A stretch of 64,000 bases of DNA, from NCBI RefSeq assembly GCF_963677315.1, contig NZ_OY781939.1, forward strand, positions 992,001 to 1,056,000, in the 5' to 3' direction. This document shows positions 46,434 to 55,533 of the stretch, one piece after another. This DNA comes from an uncultured Sphaerochaeta sp. (lineage in GTDB: Bacteria; Spirochaetota; Spirochaetia; Sphaerochaetales; Sphaerochaetaceae). A program made the position numbers and the translations under genes. A model generated the notes under the pieces. The model ran no database searches, had not been told where the DNA came from, and saw only the letters and a list, made by a program, of their open reading frames with translations. Position 1 is the first letter of the stretch; each line of letters starts with the position of its first letter.

Positions 46434-47348
46434 ATGAAGCAACTCACATCTCGCAGGCGAGCGTTTTTAGACGATCTATCCGGCTATGCCTTTATCAGCC
46501 CATGGCTGCTGGGGTTCATAGCCTTTTCCATTATCCCGATCCTTTTCTCCCTCTACTACTCCTTCACCGAATATGACATCCTCGGTGAACCGATGTTCAA
46601 TGGGTTGGAGAATTTCAGGAGGATGCTAGGCGATGAACTCTTCTGGCAATCACTGAAGGTTACCTTCTTCTATGCATTCGTTTCAGTACCGCTACGCCTG
46701 CTCTTTGCCTTCTTTGTTGCCATGTTGTTCAACCGTGGTACCCGTGCTATCAGGGTGTATCAGGCAATATATTACGTACCTTCCCTGGTTGGTGGTTCAA
46801 TTGCCATCGCGGTCATGTGGAGAAGACTCTTCATGGCTGATGGAGCACTCAATGCTGCATTGGCAAAAATTGGGATCATCACTGACATATCCTGGATAGG
46901 AGACCCCTCAACAGCAATCTGGACTTTGATACTGCTTGCTGCGTGGCAGTTTGGCTCCTCCATGCTGATCTTCCTTGCTGGACTCAGACAGATACCCAAG
47001 GAACTCTATGAAGCGGCCTCCATTGATGGGGCAAACCCCCTCAAGAAATTCACTCACATTACCGTTCCCCAGATCACCCCGGTCATCTTCTTCAACCTGG
47101 TCATGCAGTTGATCAACGGATTCACGGTCTTTACCCAAGCCTTTGTGGTATCAGGAGGTTCAGGAGACCCCCTCAACTCAACATTGGTGTATGCACTCTA
47201 TCTCTACCAAAGGGCATTCAAGTACTACGATATGGGCTATGGAAGTGCTCTCGCCTGGGTCCTGGTACTGATAATCGGTGTCATGACCGGGATTGTGTTC
47301 AAGACCTCAAACAATTGGGTCTTCTACGAAGCAAAGGAGGGCAAATAA
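46434..47348 (+). CDS. Sugar ABC importer permease, MalF/UgpA type, 304 aa
   Basis: Six membrane segments, beginning GYAFISPWLLGFIAFSIIPILFSLYYSF. The EAA loop is EAASIDGANPLKKFTHITVPQ. ggaagg lies upstream of the ATG. The second permease begins 1 base after its stop. Confidence 0.92.
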   Translation: MKQLTSRRRAFLDDLSGYAFISPWLLGFIAFSIIPILFSLYYSFTEYDILGEPMFNGLENFRRMLGDELFWQSLKVTFFYAFVSVPLRLLFAFFVAMLFNRGTRAIRVYQAIYYVPSLVGGSIAIAVMWRRLFMADGALNAALAKIGIITDISWIGDPSTAIWTLILLAAWQFGSSMLIFLAGLRQIPKELYEAASIDGANPLKKFTHITVPQITPVIFFNLVMQLINGFTVFTQAFVVSGGSGDPLNSTLVYALYLYQRAFKYYDMGYGSALAWVLVLIIGVMTGIVFKTSNNWVFYEAKEGK

Positions 47349-47349
47349 G

Positions 47350-48198
47350 ATGTTGAACCGAAAAACGAAATATCTTCTCGGCCAAACCATATTCCACATC
47401 GTTGTCATCCTCCTGGGATTTCTGATGCTCTATCCGATTCTCTGGATGGTTTCCAACTCATTCAAGACCAATGCTGAAATCTTTGGTTCCAGTTCCCTGA
47501 TCCCAGAATCCCTGAGCTTGGAACACTATATTCGAGGTTGGAGGTTCAACAATACGATTACCTTCACAACCTTCTTCAAGAACTCTTTCTACTACACGAT
47601 CCTCTCCACTTTTGGAGCGGTGATTGCTTCCAGTTTGGTTGCCTATGGCTTTGCCAGGGTACCGTTCAGGGGTAGATCATTCTGGTATGCCTGTATGTTC
47701 CTGACCATGATGATTCCCTATCAGGTGGTCATGGTTCCCCAGTTCATCATTTTCCACAAGATTGGTTGGATCAACTCGTTCAAACCCTTGATCATTCCCC
47801 AATTTGCAGGACTCCCCTTCTTCATCTTCCTCATGGTGCAGTTCATCCGGCAAATCCCCTATGAGCTTGATGACTCGGCAAAGATAGATGGATGCAATCG
47901 TTTCATGATCTACTCGAGAATCCTGTTCCCTTTGATCAAGCCAGCGGTAATCACCAGTACGATCTTCAGCTTCTACTGGAGATGGGATGACTTCCTTGGA
48001 CCACTGCTCTTCTTGAACAAGCCAAGGCTCTTCACCGTTTCTTTGGCACTCAGGATGTTCAGCGACCCGCAGACATCTACTGACTGGTCAGCCATCTTTG
48101 CCATGGGGACCCTCAGCCTCCTCCCTGTACTGATCATCTTCCTGGTTTTCCAGAAGTATATCGTACAGGGATTGGCTACAACCGGCTTGAAGGGTTAA
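47350..48198 (+). CDS. Sugar ABC importer permease, MalG type, 282 aa
   Basis: Six membrane segments, an EAA-type loop (LDDSAKIDGCNRFMIYSRILFP) and the end IVQGLATTGLKG shared with the 278-residue permease at 9.6 kb. The ATG at 47350 uses aaaggaggg. The frame open to 47293 lies inside the preceding permease. It converges on the GH105-type gene with a 4-base overlap of the stops. Confidence 0.92.
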   Translation: MLNRKTKYLLGQTIFHIVVILLGFLMLYPILWMVSNSFKTNAEIFGSSSLIPESLSLEHYIRGWRFNNTITFTTFFKNSFYYTILSTFGAVIASSLVAYGFARVPFRGRSFWYACMFLTMMIPYQVVMVPQFIIFHKIGWINSFKPLIIPQFAGLPFFIFLMVQFIRQIPYELDDSAKIDGCNRFMIYSRILFPLIKPAVITSTIFSFYWRWDDFLGPLLFLNKPRLFTVSLALRMFSDPQTSTDWSAIFAMGTLSLLPVLIIFLVFQKYIVQGLATTGLKG

Positions 48199-50252
48199 GC
48201 AAGTTTCTCCCCTTCACAGAGAGCGAGGAGGATGATACCTATTCCATGGGTATCATCCAGGCGGGGAAGCAACTGCTCGGCATAGTAGTGGCGTGAACAG
48301 GAGAACTCCGAACCACGACATACCCCATGCACATGGCCATCACTATCGATGGCCTTTTTCTTGAGTCCATCGCAGGCCTTCACGCATCCTTCCCTGTAGG
48401 GTTCTGGGTTCTCATACCACCCGCGGCGCACACCCCTTGAGAAGGCACAGGCTGCCATCGCCGTACAGGAACTTTCCTGGTAGGAAGATTCCATGTCCAA
48501 CACCTGATGGAACATTCCCTCCTCATCCTGGTGACGGATGAAACCCTCGCTCAGCGAGCGGAAAAAAGTGAGCAGTTTCTTCCGTTTTGGATGATCTTCT
48601 GAGAGCACCATCAGCAGCTCAGAGAGGCTGAACAATGCCCACCCATTCCCCCGGCCCCAGGGGATGAGCGTTGCAATATTGCGCTCAAAATCATAGACAT
48701 GGCTCATCAACCCCTCCTCTTCCATATAGAGGTACTTTGCAAACCCAAAGAATTGGTTGATGGCGTCTTCCAGATAGGAGTCATCCTTTGCATAGAGGCT
48801 GTAGCGAATGAGGAAAGGAACTGACATATACAGGTCATCGACCCACATGGTATTTTCATGGAACTCATGCATAAGCCCTGTACGAAAGAACGTACCATCG
48901 CTTAGGCGTGGCTGGATCTTGCTGATATAGGTGCGAACCACCTCGATAATCTCCTCAAATCCATGAAGCTCATGATCCTTGCCTACTTCGAGGACCGTTG
49001 ATGCAAAGGATCCACAGTCATCAAGACTGTCCAGGCTTGTCATCAGATGATGGACAGCAGTACTGCCTCCAAGATGCTCCTTGTCCCACATGGCATACGC
49101 GTATGAATCAAGACTGGCTTGTATATGGTTTTCCAGATACTGTGCAATGCGGTACGCCAGAGAAGGATCAGAGGAGCAGAGCATCCGCTCTGTTTCCACC
49201 AGGCCATAGAGGGTGACACCTAGAGGATAGTTCCAATGCCCAAACAGAGGATTGTCATTATACATCCGTAGGTAGGTATCTTCTCCTTCAAGATGCCAGA
49301 AATCCTCTCCGTTTGCTGTAGAAAATGGCTTGGTGTATTGAAGTGAGTATACATCAGGACGTGCATCAAACGGACCAGCTATCAGGTATCGATAGGGATA
49401 CGATCCAGGGAGGACTGGATTTGAGACCTCTATCACATCATTGGTCTTTGCATTAAGAACCTCCAAGGTGACCGGACTCTCAATCCTTGCATGGAGCAGG
49501 AGGGTATGCCGACCTGCTTGTAGTTCCAGGGATCCTTCCACAGGAAGCTCATCAAGAAAAAGCCGAGCATTGCTCCTGAAGGTACACCAAAGGTCCTTCT
49601 CCAAGGTAAAGGAGGTTGCCAATACCGCACATTGGCCTTCCTTTGCATCGGGAAAAATGCTGGTAAGATCTACCGATTCCCCAAGTAATTCAGGGCGTTC
49701 AGGATACCAATCCAAAGAATGCAAGGACTCCAAGGTAAGAGTTTCCAGCAGTGTTTCCTGGGCAACTGAGTAACACAACCCTTCCATCTCGCTGTAAAGG
49801 GAGGGCATAAGGAAATAATAATCCAGTTTACCGACCCACGTACCGAATTCACAGCCAAACCCTCCATTGGTGTTTTCACAGAGCAGGACCAAATCATTGA
49901 GGCCTTTTTTCATAGGAAGTTCAAATATCTGTTTGCTTCGATACCGTTCGCTGAAAATATCACTCTCCCCCACCAAGGCACCATTCACATATATCTTGAC
50001 CGGACCATAGGGAATGAGTGCGAAGCGAAGTGTAGTCTCTCCTGTGCTGGGGTACACTCCCCAGATATAGCTGTAGGAACCAAGAGGAGCTGAGGGAAGC
50101 AAACTCTGCAAGTCTGCATGATAGCGGTAATCTTCTCTTCGGTAGATTCCTCGTTTCACGAACGGTCGCCAGGTATATTGGCCGTCTTCGTGTGACGCAA
50201 GGTATCGTTGTACAATAGTTTTTGCTGCATCCATTGATGATACGTGTTTCAT
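48195..50252 (-). CDS. GH105/GH88-like unsaturated glycosyl hydrolase with long N-terminal extension, 685 aa
   Basis: Residues about 340-685 form an (alpha/alpha)6 barrel like YteR-type unsaturated rhamnogalacturonyl hydrolases, with SLDDCGS at 409-415, MWVDDLYM at 469-476 and GRGNGWALFSLSELL. Residues 1-330 are an extension with a beta-sandwich look (IPYGPVKIYVNGALVG, KKGLNDLVLLCENTNGG). Family members are usually near 370 residues, so this is nearly double. No signal peptide is seen. The ATG at 50252 has ggaggg 10 bases upstream. Confidence 0.8.
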   Translation of the reverse strand: MKHVSSMDAAKTIVQRYLASHEDGQYTWRPFVKRGIYRREDYRYHADLQSLLPSAPLGSYSYIWGVYPSTGETTLRFALIPYGPVKIYVNGALVGESDIFSERYRSKQIFELPMKKGLNDLVLLCENTNGGFGCEFGTWVGKLDYYFLMPSLYSEMEGLCYSVAQETLLETLTLESLHSLDWYPERPELLGESVDLTSIFPDAKEGQCAVLATSFTLEKDLWCTFRSNARLFLDELPVEGSLELQAGRHTLLLHARIESPVTLEVLNAKTNDVIEVSNPVLPGSYPYRYLIAGPFDARPDVYSLQYTKPFSTANGEDFWHLEGEDTYLRMYNDNPLFGHWNYPLGVTLYGLVETERMLCSSDPSLAYRIAQYLENHIQASLDSYAYAMWDKEHLGGSTAVHHLMTSLDSLDDCGSFASTVLEVGKDHELHGFEEIIEVVRTYISKIQPRLSDGTFFRTGLMHEFHENTMWVDDLYMSVPFLIRYSLYAKDDSYLEDAINQFFGFAKYLYMEEEGLMSHVYDFERNIATLIPWGRGNGWALFSLSELLMVLSEDHPKRKKLLTFFRSLSEGFIRHQDEEGMFHQVLDMESSYQESSCTAMAACAFSRGVRRGWYENPEPYREGCVKACDGLKKKAIDSDGHVHGVCRGSEFSCSRHYYAEQLLPRLDDTHGIGIILLALCEGEKLA

Positions 50253-50373
50253 ATGGCTTGATCCCTCCATGCCTTTAGTATCGTGTTGAAATGGTGAGGT
50301 TGCAAGTGAATGCAAACAAAGCTCGATAAAAAACTATTTCCCTCTTGCCAAAGAAGAGAACATTGTGTACGTT

Positions 50374-50391
50374 AGTAAGCGTTAACTTACT
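50374..50391. promoter_or_regulatory. TetR-type operator, site 1
   Basis: Six-base inverted arms agtaag/cttact around a six-base centre lie 12 bases upstream of the tetR-type gene start. The 14-base core agtaagcgttaact differs by one base from site 2. Confidence 0.7.
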
Positions 50392-50403
50392 TTGGAGGAA
50401 CCG

Positions 50404-50985
50404 ATGCAGACAAAACGACAAATTGAATTGGTTGAAGCAGCAATCCGCGTAACAGCCAATGATGGTATCCAAAAGCTGACCATCCGGAATGTGGCCTCCG
50501 CCATTGGAGTCAGCGAAGCAGCTGTATACCGGCACTTTGCAAGCAAACATGAGTTATTGCAAGCAATCCTTGTCCATCTTGATAGCTTGCTTACCCCACA
50601 GTTTGCTACATTGCTCGCATCAAAAGATTCCTACAGGGAAGCGCTCACCAAGTTTGTACATGACTTGTTCACACTTTTGGAACATAATGCAGCATTTACC
50701 CTTATGCTGTTCGCTGAGGAGACATTCAATGTTGACATTCAACTCAAGCCACAGTTGGATTCACTGCTACAGGGGAACCTAAAGCAGCTCTCTGCGTTCT
50801 ATGCAGAGGCCATTGCAGAGAAGCGTTGCAGGAATGATATGAACCCTGTTCAGCTTGCAATGATCACCCTCGGTACCATCCGCCTCTATGTCTCGCGTTG
50901 GCATATGCAGGATGAACCATCAAACCTAAGTGAACAGGCAAAGCCTATCACCGCTGGCCTGAGCACGCTCTTCTCATTGCAATAA
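50404..50985 (+). CDS. TetR/AcrR-family transcriptional regulator, 193 aa
   Basis: The N-terminal helix-turn-helix has IQKLTIRNVASAIGVSEAAVYRHFASKHELLQAIL (about 20-55). The rest is an all-helical ligand-binding domain. ggagga precedes the ATG at 50404. It lies 75 bases before the RND exporter on the same strand, and near-identical palindromes precede both genes. This fits a repressor that controls itself and the exporter operon. Confidence 0.93.
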   Translation: MQTKRQIELVEAAIRVTANDGIQKLTIRNVASAIGVSEAAVYRHFASKHELLQAILVHLDSLLTPQFATLLASKDSYREALTKFVHDLFTLLEHNAAFTLMLFAEETFNVDIQLKPQLDSLLQGNLKQLSAFYAEAIAEKRCRNDMNPVQLAMITLGTIRLYVSRWHMQDEPSNLSEQAKPITAGLSTLFSLQ

Positions 50986-51033
50986 CTGTACATTTCAAAG
51001 ACAGAAAGGGAATGTTCATTTCTTTTATATGTA

Positions 51034-51047
51034 AGTAAACGTTAACT
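51034..51047. promoter_or_regulatory. TetR-type operator, site 2
   Basis: agtaaacgttaact is a 14-base palindrome with one mismatched pair, 13 of 14 identical to the core of site 1. It lies 12 bases before the RND exporter ATG. Confidence 0.7.
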
Positions 51048-51059
51048 ATCGGAGGATGT

Positions 51060-53345
51060 ATGCGATTTTTCACATCATTTGCTAAACGCCCATTTCTTCT
51101 CTTGCTCGCGGTATTGGTTCTATCCTCTATCTTTGTCATCTCCATTACAAATAATGCAGTGCTGGAGACGGACCTTGATGAGTATATGCCAAAGACCCAC
51201 CCGGCCTTTATGGCCAGCGATGAGGCAGAGAGCCTTTTTGGTATCAAGGATGCAATACTTATCGTAGTTGAACACCCTGAGGGCATTTACAACCCTGGTA
51301 CCATCGAGAAGATTGATGCCATCACTGTAGCACTCCAGGAAGAGTTCGATGCAGTGGAATCCGTAACCAGTCTCACGACTGCAGACAACATCAAGAGTGA
51401 TGATGGATTCCTTGAGGTTGAACCATTCTACTCTGGAAAAACGAGTGAATCGGCAATCTCACAAATGCAGGATGAGGTAGAAGACAACCCCATGATCTAT
51501 GGGAGAAATGTCAGTAAGGATGGGACGGCTACACTGATCATTGCTGAACTGAACAGTGACATAGAGGCAGAGACACTGCAGACATGGGCTGGGCAGTGGG
51601 AAGGACCTGAGAACCTCATGGTTGCAGGACGCCCAGTGGTTGAAGGGGCTCTAGCAGAGCTCGGACCAAAGGACATGGCGATCATGTTCCCCTTGGTCAT
51701 CATCACCATGATCATCCTGCTGTATCTCTTGTTGCGTTCACTGCGTGATACGGTACTGAATATGGTCATTGTGCTTTTCGGGACACTGGTCTCCTTCGGC
51801 TTGATGACCTTGTTGAACATACCCATCTATGCCGTTGATACCATGATTCCTGTCATGTTGATCGCCATCGGGGTTGCCTATGGTATTCACATGCACAATA
51901 CCATTCACCACCTGATGCTCTCCTACCCTGACCTTTCCAAAGGAGAACTGGCTACCCAGTCCCTGAAACAGATGGTAAGGCCGATTATCATGACAGCAAT
52001 AACCACAGCTATCGGATTTGTTGCCCTGATGAGCAGCAAGGTACTTCCTGTCCGGTATTTTGGGTTGTTTGCAGCCATCGGTGTCCTCTCTGAGATGTTG
52101 CTTGCCCTGTTGCTTTTCCCTGCTTCCCTCTATCTTCTGGGTAAGCCCAAGTACAAGAGAGCAAAGGCAGATCTTGAGTTACAACAGGGAAAAGGGACTC
52201 TCTCGGACAAGCTCCAAGCACTCCTGCTGCGTCGTCCGAAGATGGTTGTTTTCATCTCACTTGCCGTGCTCATCATTGGAATCTGGGGAACAAGCATGGT
52301 ATGGATCGATACAAGCTTCCTGGCAAACTTTGAGGAAGACAGTACGATCGCACAGACCGACCAATTCGTAAACAGCAAGTTCGGAGGCACCTCCACCTTG
52401 AATATCATCCTGAGCGGGAATGAGACAGACCTCTTCAAGCATCCAGAGGTACTGCAGGCGATGGATTCCATGCAGGATGATATCGAGAAGGACCCTGTTG
52501 TAGGAAATACCCTCTCCCTTGCAACCTTCATCAAGCAGATGAACCAAGTGATGTTGGAACATGAGGAGGGAAGTTACAGCATCCCGGACTCCCAGGAACT
52601 GGTAAGTCAGTATCTCCTGCTCTACGAATTCTCCGGTGATCCAGAATCCTTGGAAAAGGTCGTTGACTACGAGTATACCAGTGCAAATATTACTGTCCAG
52701 TTAAAGAGTGACAGCTCTGCAGTTCTCAAGGATATCCTTGCTGTGGTCGATTCCTACCGCCCCGTCTTCGCCGAACATGAAATTGAAGTAACGTATGCCG
52801 GTAGTGGATACAAGGCCTTCATATTCAGCGAACTCTTGCTGGAAGGACAGATCATCAGCTTGGCCCTAAGCTTTGTAATTATCATCATTCTTCTGGCTCT
52901 CCTGTTCAAGAATCTGTCTATCGGCATCGTGGGAACCGTCCCCATTGCCATCACGGCTATCGTGAACTTTGGAGTAATGGGACTGCTTGGGATCCCGCTC
53001 AGCAGCGCAACTGCCTTGATAACCAGCATTGCCATCGGTATCGGTGTGGACTATGCCATCCACTTCCTGGAGCACTACACAAATGAACGCCTGGAGGGAT
53101 ATTCACTTGAACAAGCCACGAGATCGACACTGAGGCATACAGGGAGGGCAATCATCTTCAATGCAATCGCCGTAATGGGTGGTTTTGCAATCCTGATGTT
53201 CAGCGTATTCCCTCCCAACAGGCAGGTTGGTGCTCTCATCGTCCTGAACATGGCAACCAGTGCCTTGGGCACGCTTACCATACTGGTGGTGCTTGTGCAC
53301 TACCTCGAGAAAAAACATGTGTTTCCTCCAAAACGCATACGATAA
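51060..53345 (+). CDS. RND-superfamily exporter (MMPL type), 761 aa
   Basis: Two repeats, each with one membrane helix, a large periplasmic loop and a five-helix bundle. Helix 1 is at about 10-30, helices 2-6 at about 215-360 and the second set at about 390-755. IGVAYGIHMHNTIHH and IGIGVDYAIHFLEHYTNE are the matching helix-4 motifs with the proton-relay Asp/His. It is a lipid- or hydrophobe-exporting pump by family. A LolA-like protein and a beta-barrel follow, which suggests transfer to the outer membrane. Confidence 0.92.
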   Translation: MRFFTSFAKRPFLLLLAVLVLSSIFVISITNNAVLETDLDEYMPKTHPAFMASDEAESLFGIKDAILIVVEHPEGIYNPGTIEKIDAITVALQEEFDAVESVTSLTTADNIKSDDGFLEVEPFYSGKTSESAISQMQDEVEDNPMIYGRNVSKDGTATLIIAELNSDIEAETLQTWAGQWEGPENLMVAGRPVVEGALAELGPKDMAIMFPLVIITMIILLYLLLRSLRDTVLNMVIVLFGTLVSFGLMTLLNIPIYAVDTMIPVMLIAIGVAYGIHMHNTIHHLMLSYPDLSKGELATQSLKQMVRPIIMTAITTAIGFVALMSSKVLPVRYFGLFAAIGVLSEMLLALLLFPASLYLLGKPKYKRAKADLELQQGKGTLSDKLQALLLRRPKMVVFISLAVLIIGIWGTSMVWIDTSFLANFEEDSTIAQTDQFVNSKFGGTSTLNIILSGNETDLFKHPEVLQAMDSMQDDIEKDPVVGNTLSLATFIKQMNQVMLEHEEGSYSIPDSQELVSQYLLLYEFSGDPESLEKVVDYEYTSANITVQLKSDSSAVLKDILAVVDSYRPVFAEHEIEVTYAGSGYKAFIFSELLLEGQIISLALSFVIIIILLALLFKNLSIGIVGTVPIAITAIVNFGVMGLLGIPLSSATALITSIAIGIGVDYAIHFLEHYTNERLEGYSLEQATRSTLRHTGRAIIFNAIAVMGGFAILMFSVFPPNRQVGALIVLNMATSALGTLTILVVLVHYLEKKHVFPPKRIR

Positions 53346-53363
53346 CAATAGAAGGAGTTACTT

Positions 53364-54152
53364 ATGAACACACGTACAACCAAACGAATCAGTGTGCTTG
53401 CACTGCTCTTGACGTTCGCCTTACTTACCGTGAGCGCAGCCACCCCTAGTGGCAGCGAGGTAATGTGGGAAGTCTATAACCGTGATAGCGGGGATACCAT
53501 GAGTGCCAATCTGATCATGACCATTACCAATGCAAGAGGATCGGTCAGGGAACGAACAATTGCCCAGTACCGAATGGATAAGAATGGGGTTGAGAGCAAG
53601 CTTATGTTCTTCCTCTCCCCCAGTGATGTAAGAAATACCAGCTTCCTCAGCTTCAGTTATGAGGATGGCAGAAGTGATGACCAGTACATCTACCTGCCAG
53701 CGCTCAGGAGAGTGAAGCGTATCGCAAGTGACAGCAAGAACGACTCGTTCATGGGCTCAGACTTCACCTACGACGATATGGGAAGCCGACATCCTGAACT
53801 GGACAACCACACAGTTTTGAGGAAAGAGACGGTGAACGGGGTTTCGACCCTGGTTGTAGAGAGTATAGCAAAAGGTGATGAGGACTATCCCAGGACCCTC
53901 TCGTGGGTTGTAGATGGAGAGTGGTTCGGCCTGAAAAAGGAGTTCTACCTTCCCGATGGAACGCTCGCAAAGACACTCACGATCGACGAATATGAAGCAA
54001 TTGATGGCATCTATGTCATCACTGATATGACGATGAAAAACCTCGAGGAGAACACCTCCACCAGGATTCAGATGGAAAAGGTTGAATTCAATCAGGACAT
54101 TAATGACAGCTTCTTTAGTGAACGACAGATGAAAATTGGACCAAGGAGATAA
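53364..54152 (+). CDS. LolA-like outer-membrane lipoprotein-sorting protein, 262 aa
   Basis: Signal peptide MNTRTTKRISVLALLLTFAL, then LLTVSA-ATPSG. The mature protein has the LolA-like pattern MWEVYNRDSGDTMSANLIMTI, MFFLSPSDVRNTSFLSF, IYLPALRRVKRIAS and FMGSDFTYDDM. By family it is a periplasmic hydrophobe carrier. It sits 18 bases after the RND pump and 3 before the beta-barrel gene, so it could carry the pump substrate across the periplasm. Confidence 0.88.
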   Translation: MNTRTTKRISVLALLLTFALLTVSAATPSGSEVMWEVYNRDSGDTMSANLIMTITNARGSVRERTIAQYRMDKNGVESKLMFFLSPSDVRNTSFLSFSYEDGRSDDQYIYLPALRRVKRIASDSKNDSFMGSDFTYDDMGSRHPELDNHTVLRKETVNGVSTLVVESIAKGDEDYPRTLSWVVDGEWFGLKKEFYLPDGTLAKTLTIDEYEAIDGIYVITDMTMKNLEENTSTRIQMEKVEFNQDINDSFFSERQMKIGPRR

Positions 54153-54155
54153 GTA

Positions 54156-55409
54156 ATGAAGCGAAAAAACATCATACTAGCAAGTATTTTACTCATTGCA
54201 GTCCTGTCACCGGCAGTAGCCGGGGACGGGGTATTCAGCGGCATGGTTAGAGACTATGCCACCCTTCGATTTGACCAAGCTGACATGCCTGTGCATGAAA
54301 TAACAGCTGACCTTAAGTATGACTACTATGGGGACCTGGGAAAACTCACCCTGCACCCGGTAGCGTACAGCACACCCAACGAAGGTGTTGAATTAGATCT
54401 TCAGGAAGCCTACTTCGATTTCTATCTGCAGGATGCAGACCTCAGGGTCGGTAAGCAGAAGGTCATCTGGGGTGAAGCTGAGGGAGCATTCATTACCGAC
54501 CTGGTTAGCCCGAGGGATATGCGCTCGTTCATCCTTGCTGACTTTACGGAGATCCGTAAGGCAGTTCCGGCCATCAAGATCGATTATTATGCAGGAGATT
54601 ACACCCTGCAGGGAATCTGGGTGACGCATTTTATCCCATCCACGCTTCCTTCCCAGGATTCAATGTGGGCACAGACCCCTTCCATGCCGTTTCCTCCAAC
54701 AGTTACTGCTACGATCAATGATCCCAGTATGCCAGAGTCCAGCCTGGAAAATAGTGAGGCATTCCTCTCGTTGGGTAGGTTTGGAAATACCATAAGCTGG
54801 AAGGTAAACGGAGGATATGTGTTCACCGATGAACCCTTGGTTACAGGGGTAACTGCTCCTACTCCGACCTCAAGAGAAATATCTCAAGGTTATGAGCGGT
54901 ACGGATTTGTTGGAGGTAGCTTCAATACAACCCTGGGAAGTGTGGTGCTCAGGGGAGAGGCTGCTCTAGCTCTCGAAAAACCGTTGAATAGCGTTGATAC
55001 CACAAGTAATCCACCCATCTCAATCGAGTACCATAACCAGATACAGACGTTAGTGGGACTGGATTGGAATATGCTTGGAGCCCAGTGGTCGAGTCAGTAT
55101 CTGCTTACCTATACCCATGACCATAATGATTCATTGGTGAGTCAGATGAGACCCATCAAGGAGTTTGCCCACACCCTCACCTTCAGGGTTCAGGATACAT
55201 TCCTTGATGAACGCCTGACTGCAAAACTCTTCACCTACGTGGAACTAGAACCTGCCAATGCCCTGATAAGGCCATCCCTCTCCTATAACTTTGGAGATGG
55301 AGTCTTGCTTGAAGGCGGCGTGGAGTTATTTGTTGGTGATGAAGAGGGTACTTTCGGAGTCTACCAGGATAACTCCATGGCCTGGGCTGCACTTCGCTGG
55401 TACTTCTAG
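54156..55409 (+). CDS. Outer-membrane beta-barrel protein (DUF1302-like), 417 aa
   Basis: Signal peptide (MKRKNIILASILLIAVLSPA, then VAG). The mature chain alternates polar and hydrophobic residues, with many short aromatic-rich strands, and ends MAWAALRWYF, a typical barrel C-terminal Phe. LRVGKQKVIWGEAEGAFITD resembles DUF1302 proteins, which are often encoded with RND/MMPL pumps and LolA-like proteins. Last gene of the tetR-controlled operon, followed by a terminator. Confidence 0.75.
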   Translation: MKRKNIILASILLIAVLSPAVAGDGVFSGMVRDYATLRFDQADMPVHEITADLKYDYYGDLGKLTLHPVAYSTPNEGVELDLQEAYFDFYLQDADLRVGKQKVIWGEAEGAFITDLVSPRDMRSFILADFTEIRKAVPAIKIDYYAGDYTLQGIWVTHFIPSTLPSQDSMWAQTPSMPFPPTVTATINDPSMPESSLENSEAFLSLGRFGNTISWKVNGGYVFTDEPLVTGVTAPTPTSREISQGYERYGFVGGSFNTTLGSVVLRGEAALALEKPLNSVDTTSNPPISIEYHNQIQTLVGLDWNMLGAQWSSQYLLTYTHDHNDSLVSQMRPIKEFAHTLTFRVQDTFLDERLTAKLFTYVELEPANALIRPSLSYNFGDGVLLEGGVELFVGDEEGTFGVYQDNSMAWAALRWYF

Positions 55410-55434
55410 TACTTCATCAATCGCTTTGCAACAT

Positions 55435-55462
55435 GGCTGCCTTTCTCCAAAGAGAGGCAGCC
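55435..55462 (+). terminator. Terminator of the RND exporter operon
   Basis: A 12-bp stem beginning ggctgcct/aggcagcc (one G-U pair) with a 4-base loop, then tttgttt, 25 bases after the beta-barrel stop. Confidence 0.85.
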
Positions 55463-55484
55463 TTTGTTTGTATATGCACAAAGC

Positions 55485-55514
55485 GAAGGGAGCCTCTCTC
55501 TGGAAGCTCCCTTC
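55485..55514 (-). terminator. Terminator of the hybrid-cluster protein operon
   Basis: A perfect 9-bp stem (gaagggagc/gctcccttc) with a 12-base loop, 19 bases past the hcp stop on the minus strand, followed by a weak T-tract. Confidence 0.6.
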
Positions 55515-55533
55515 AATAACCTAGACCAGCTGC

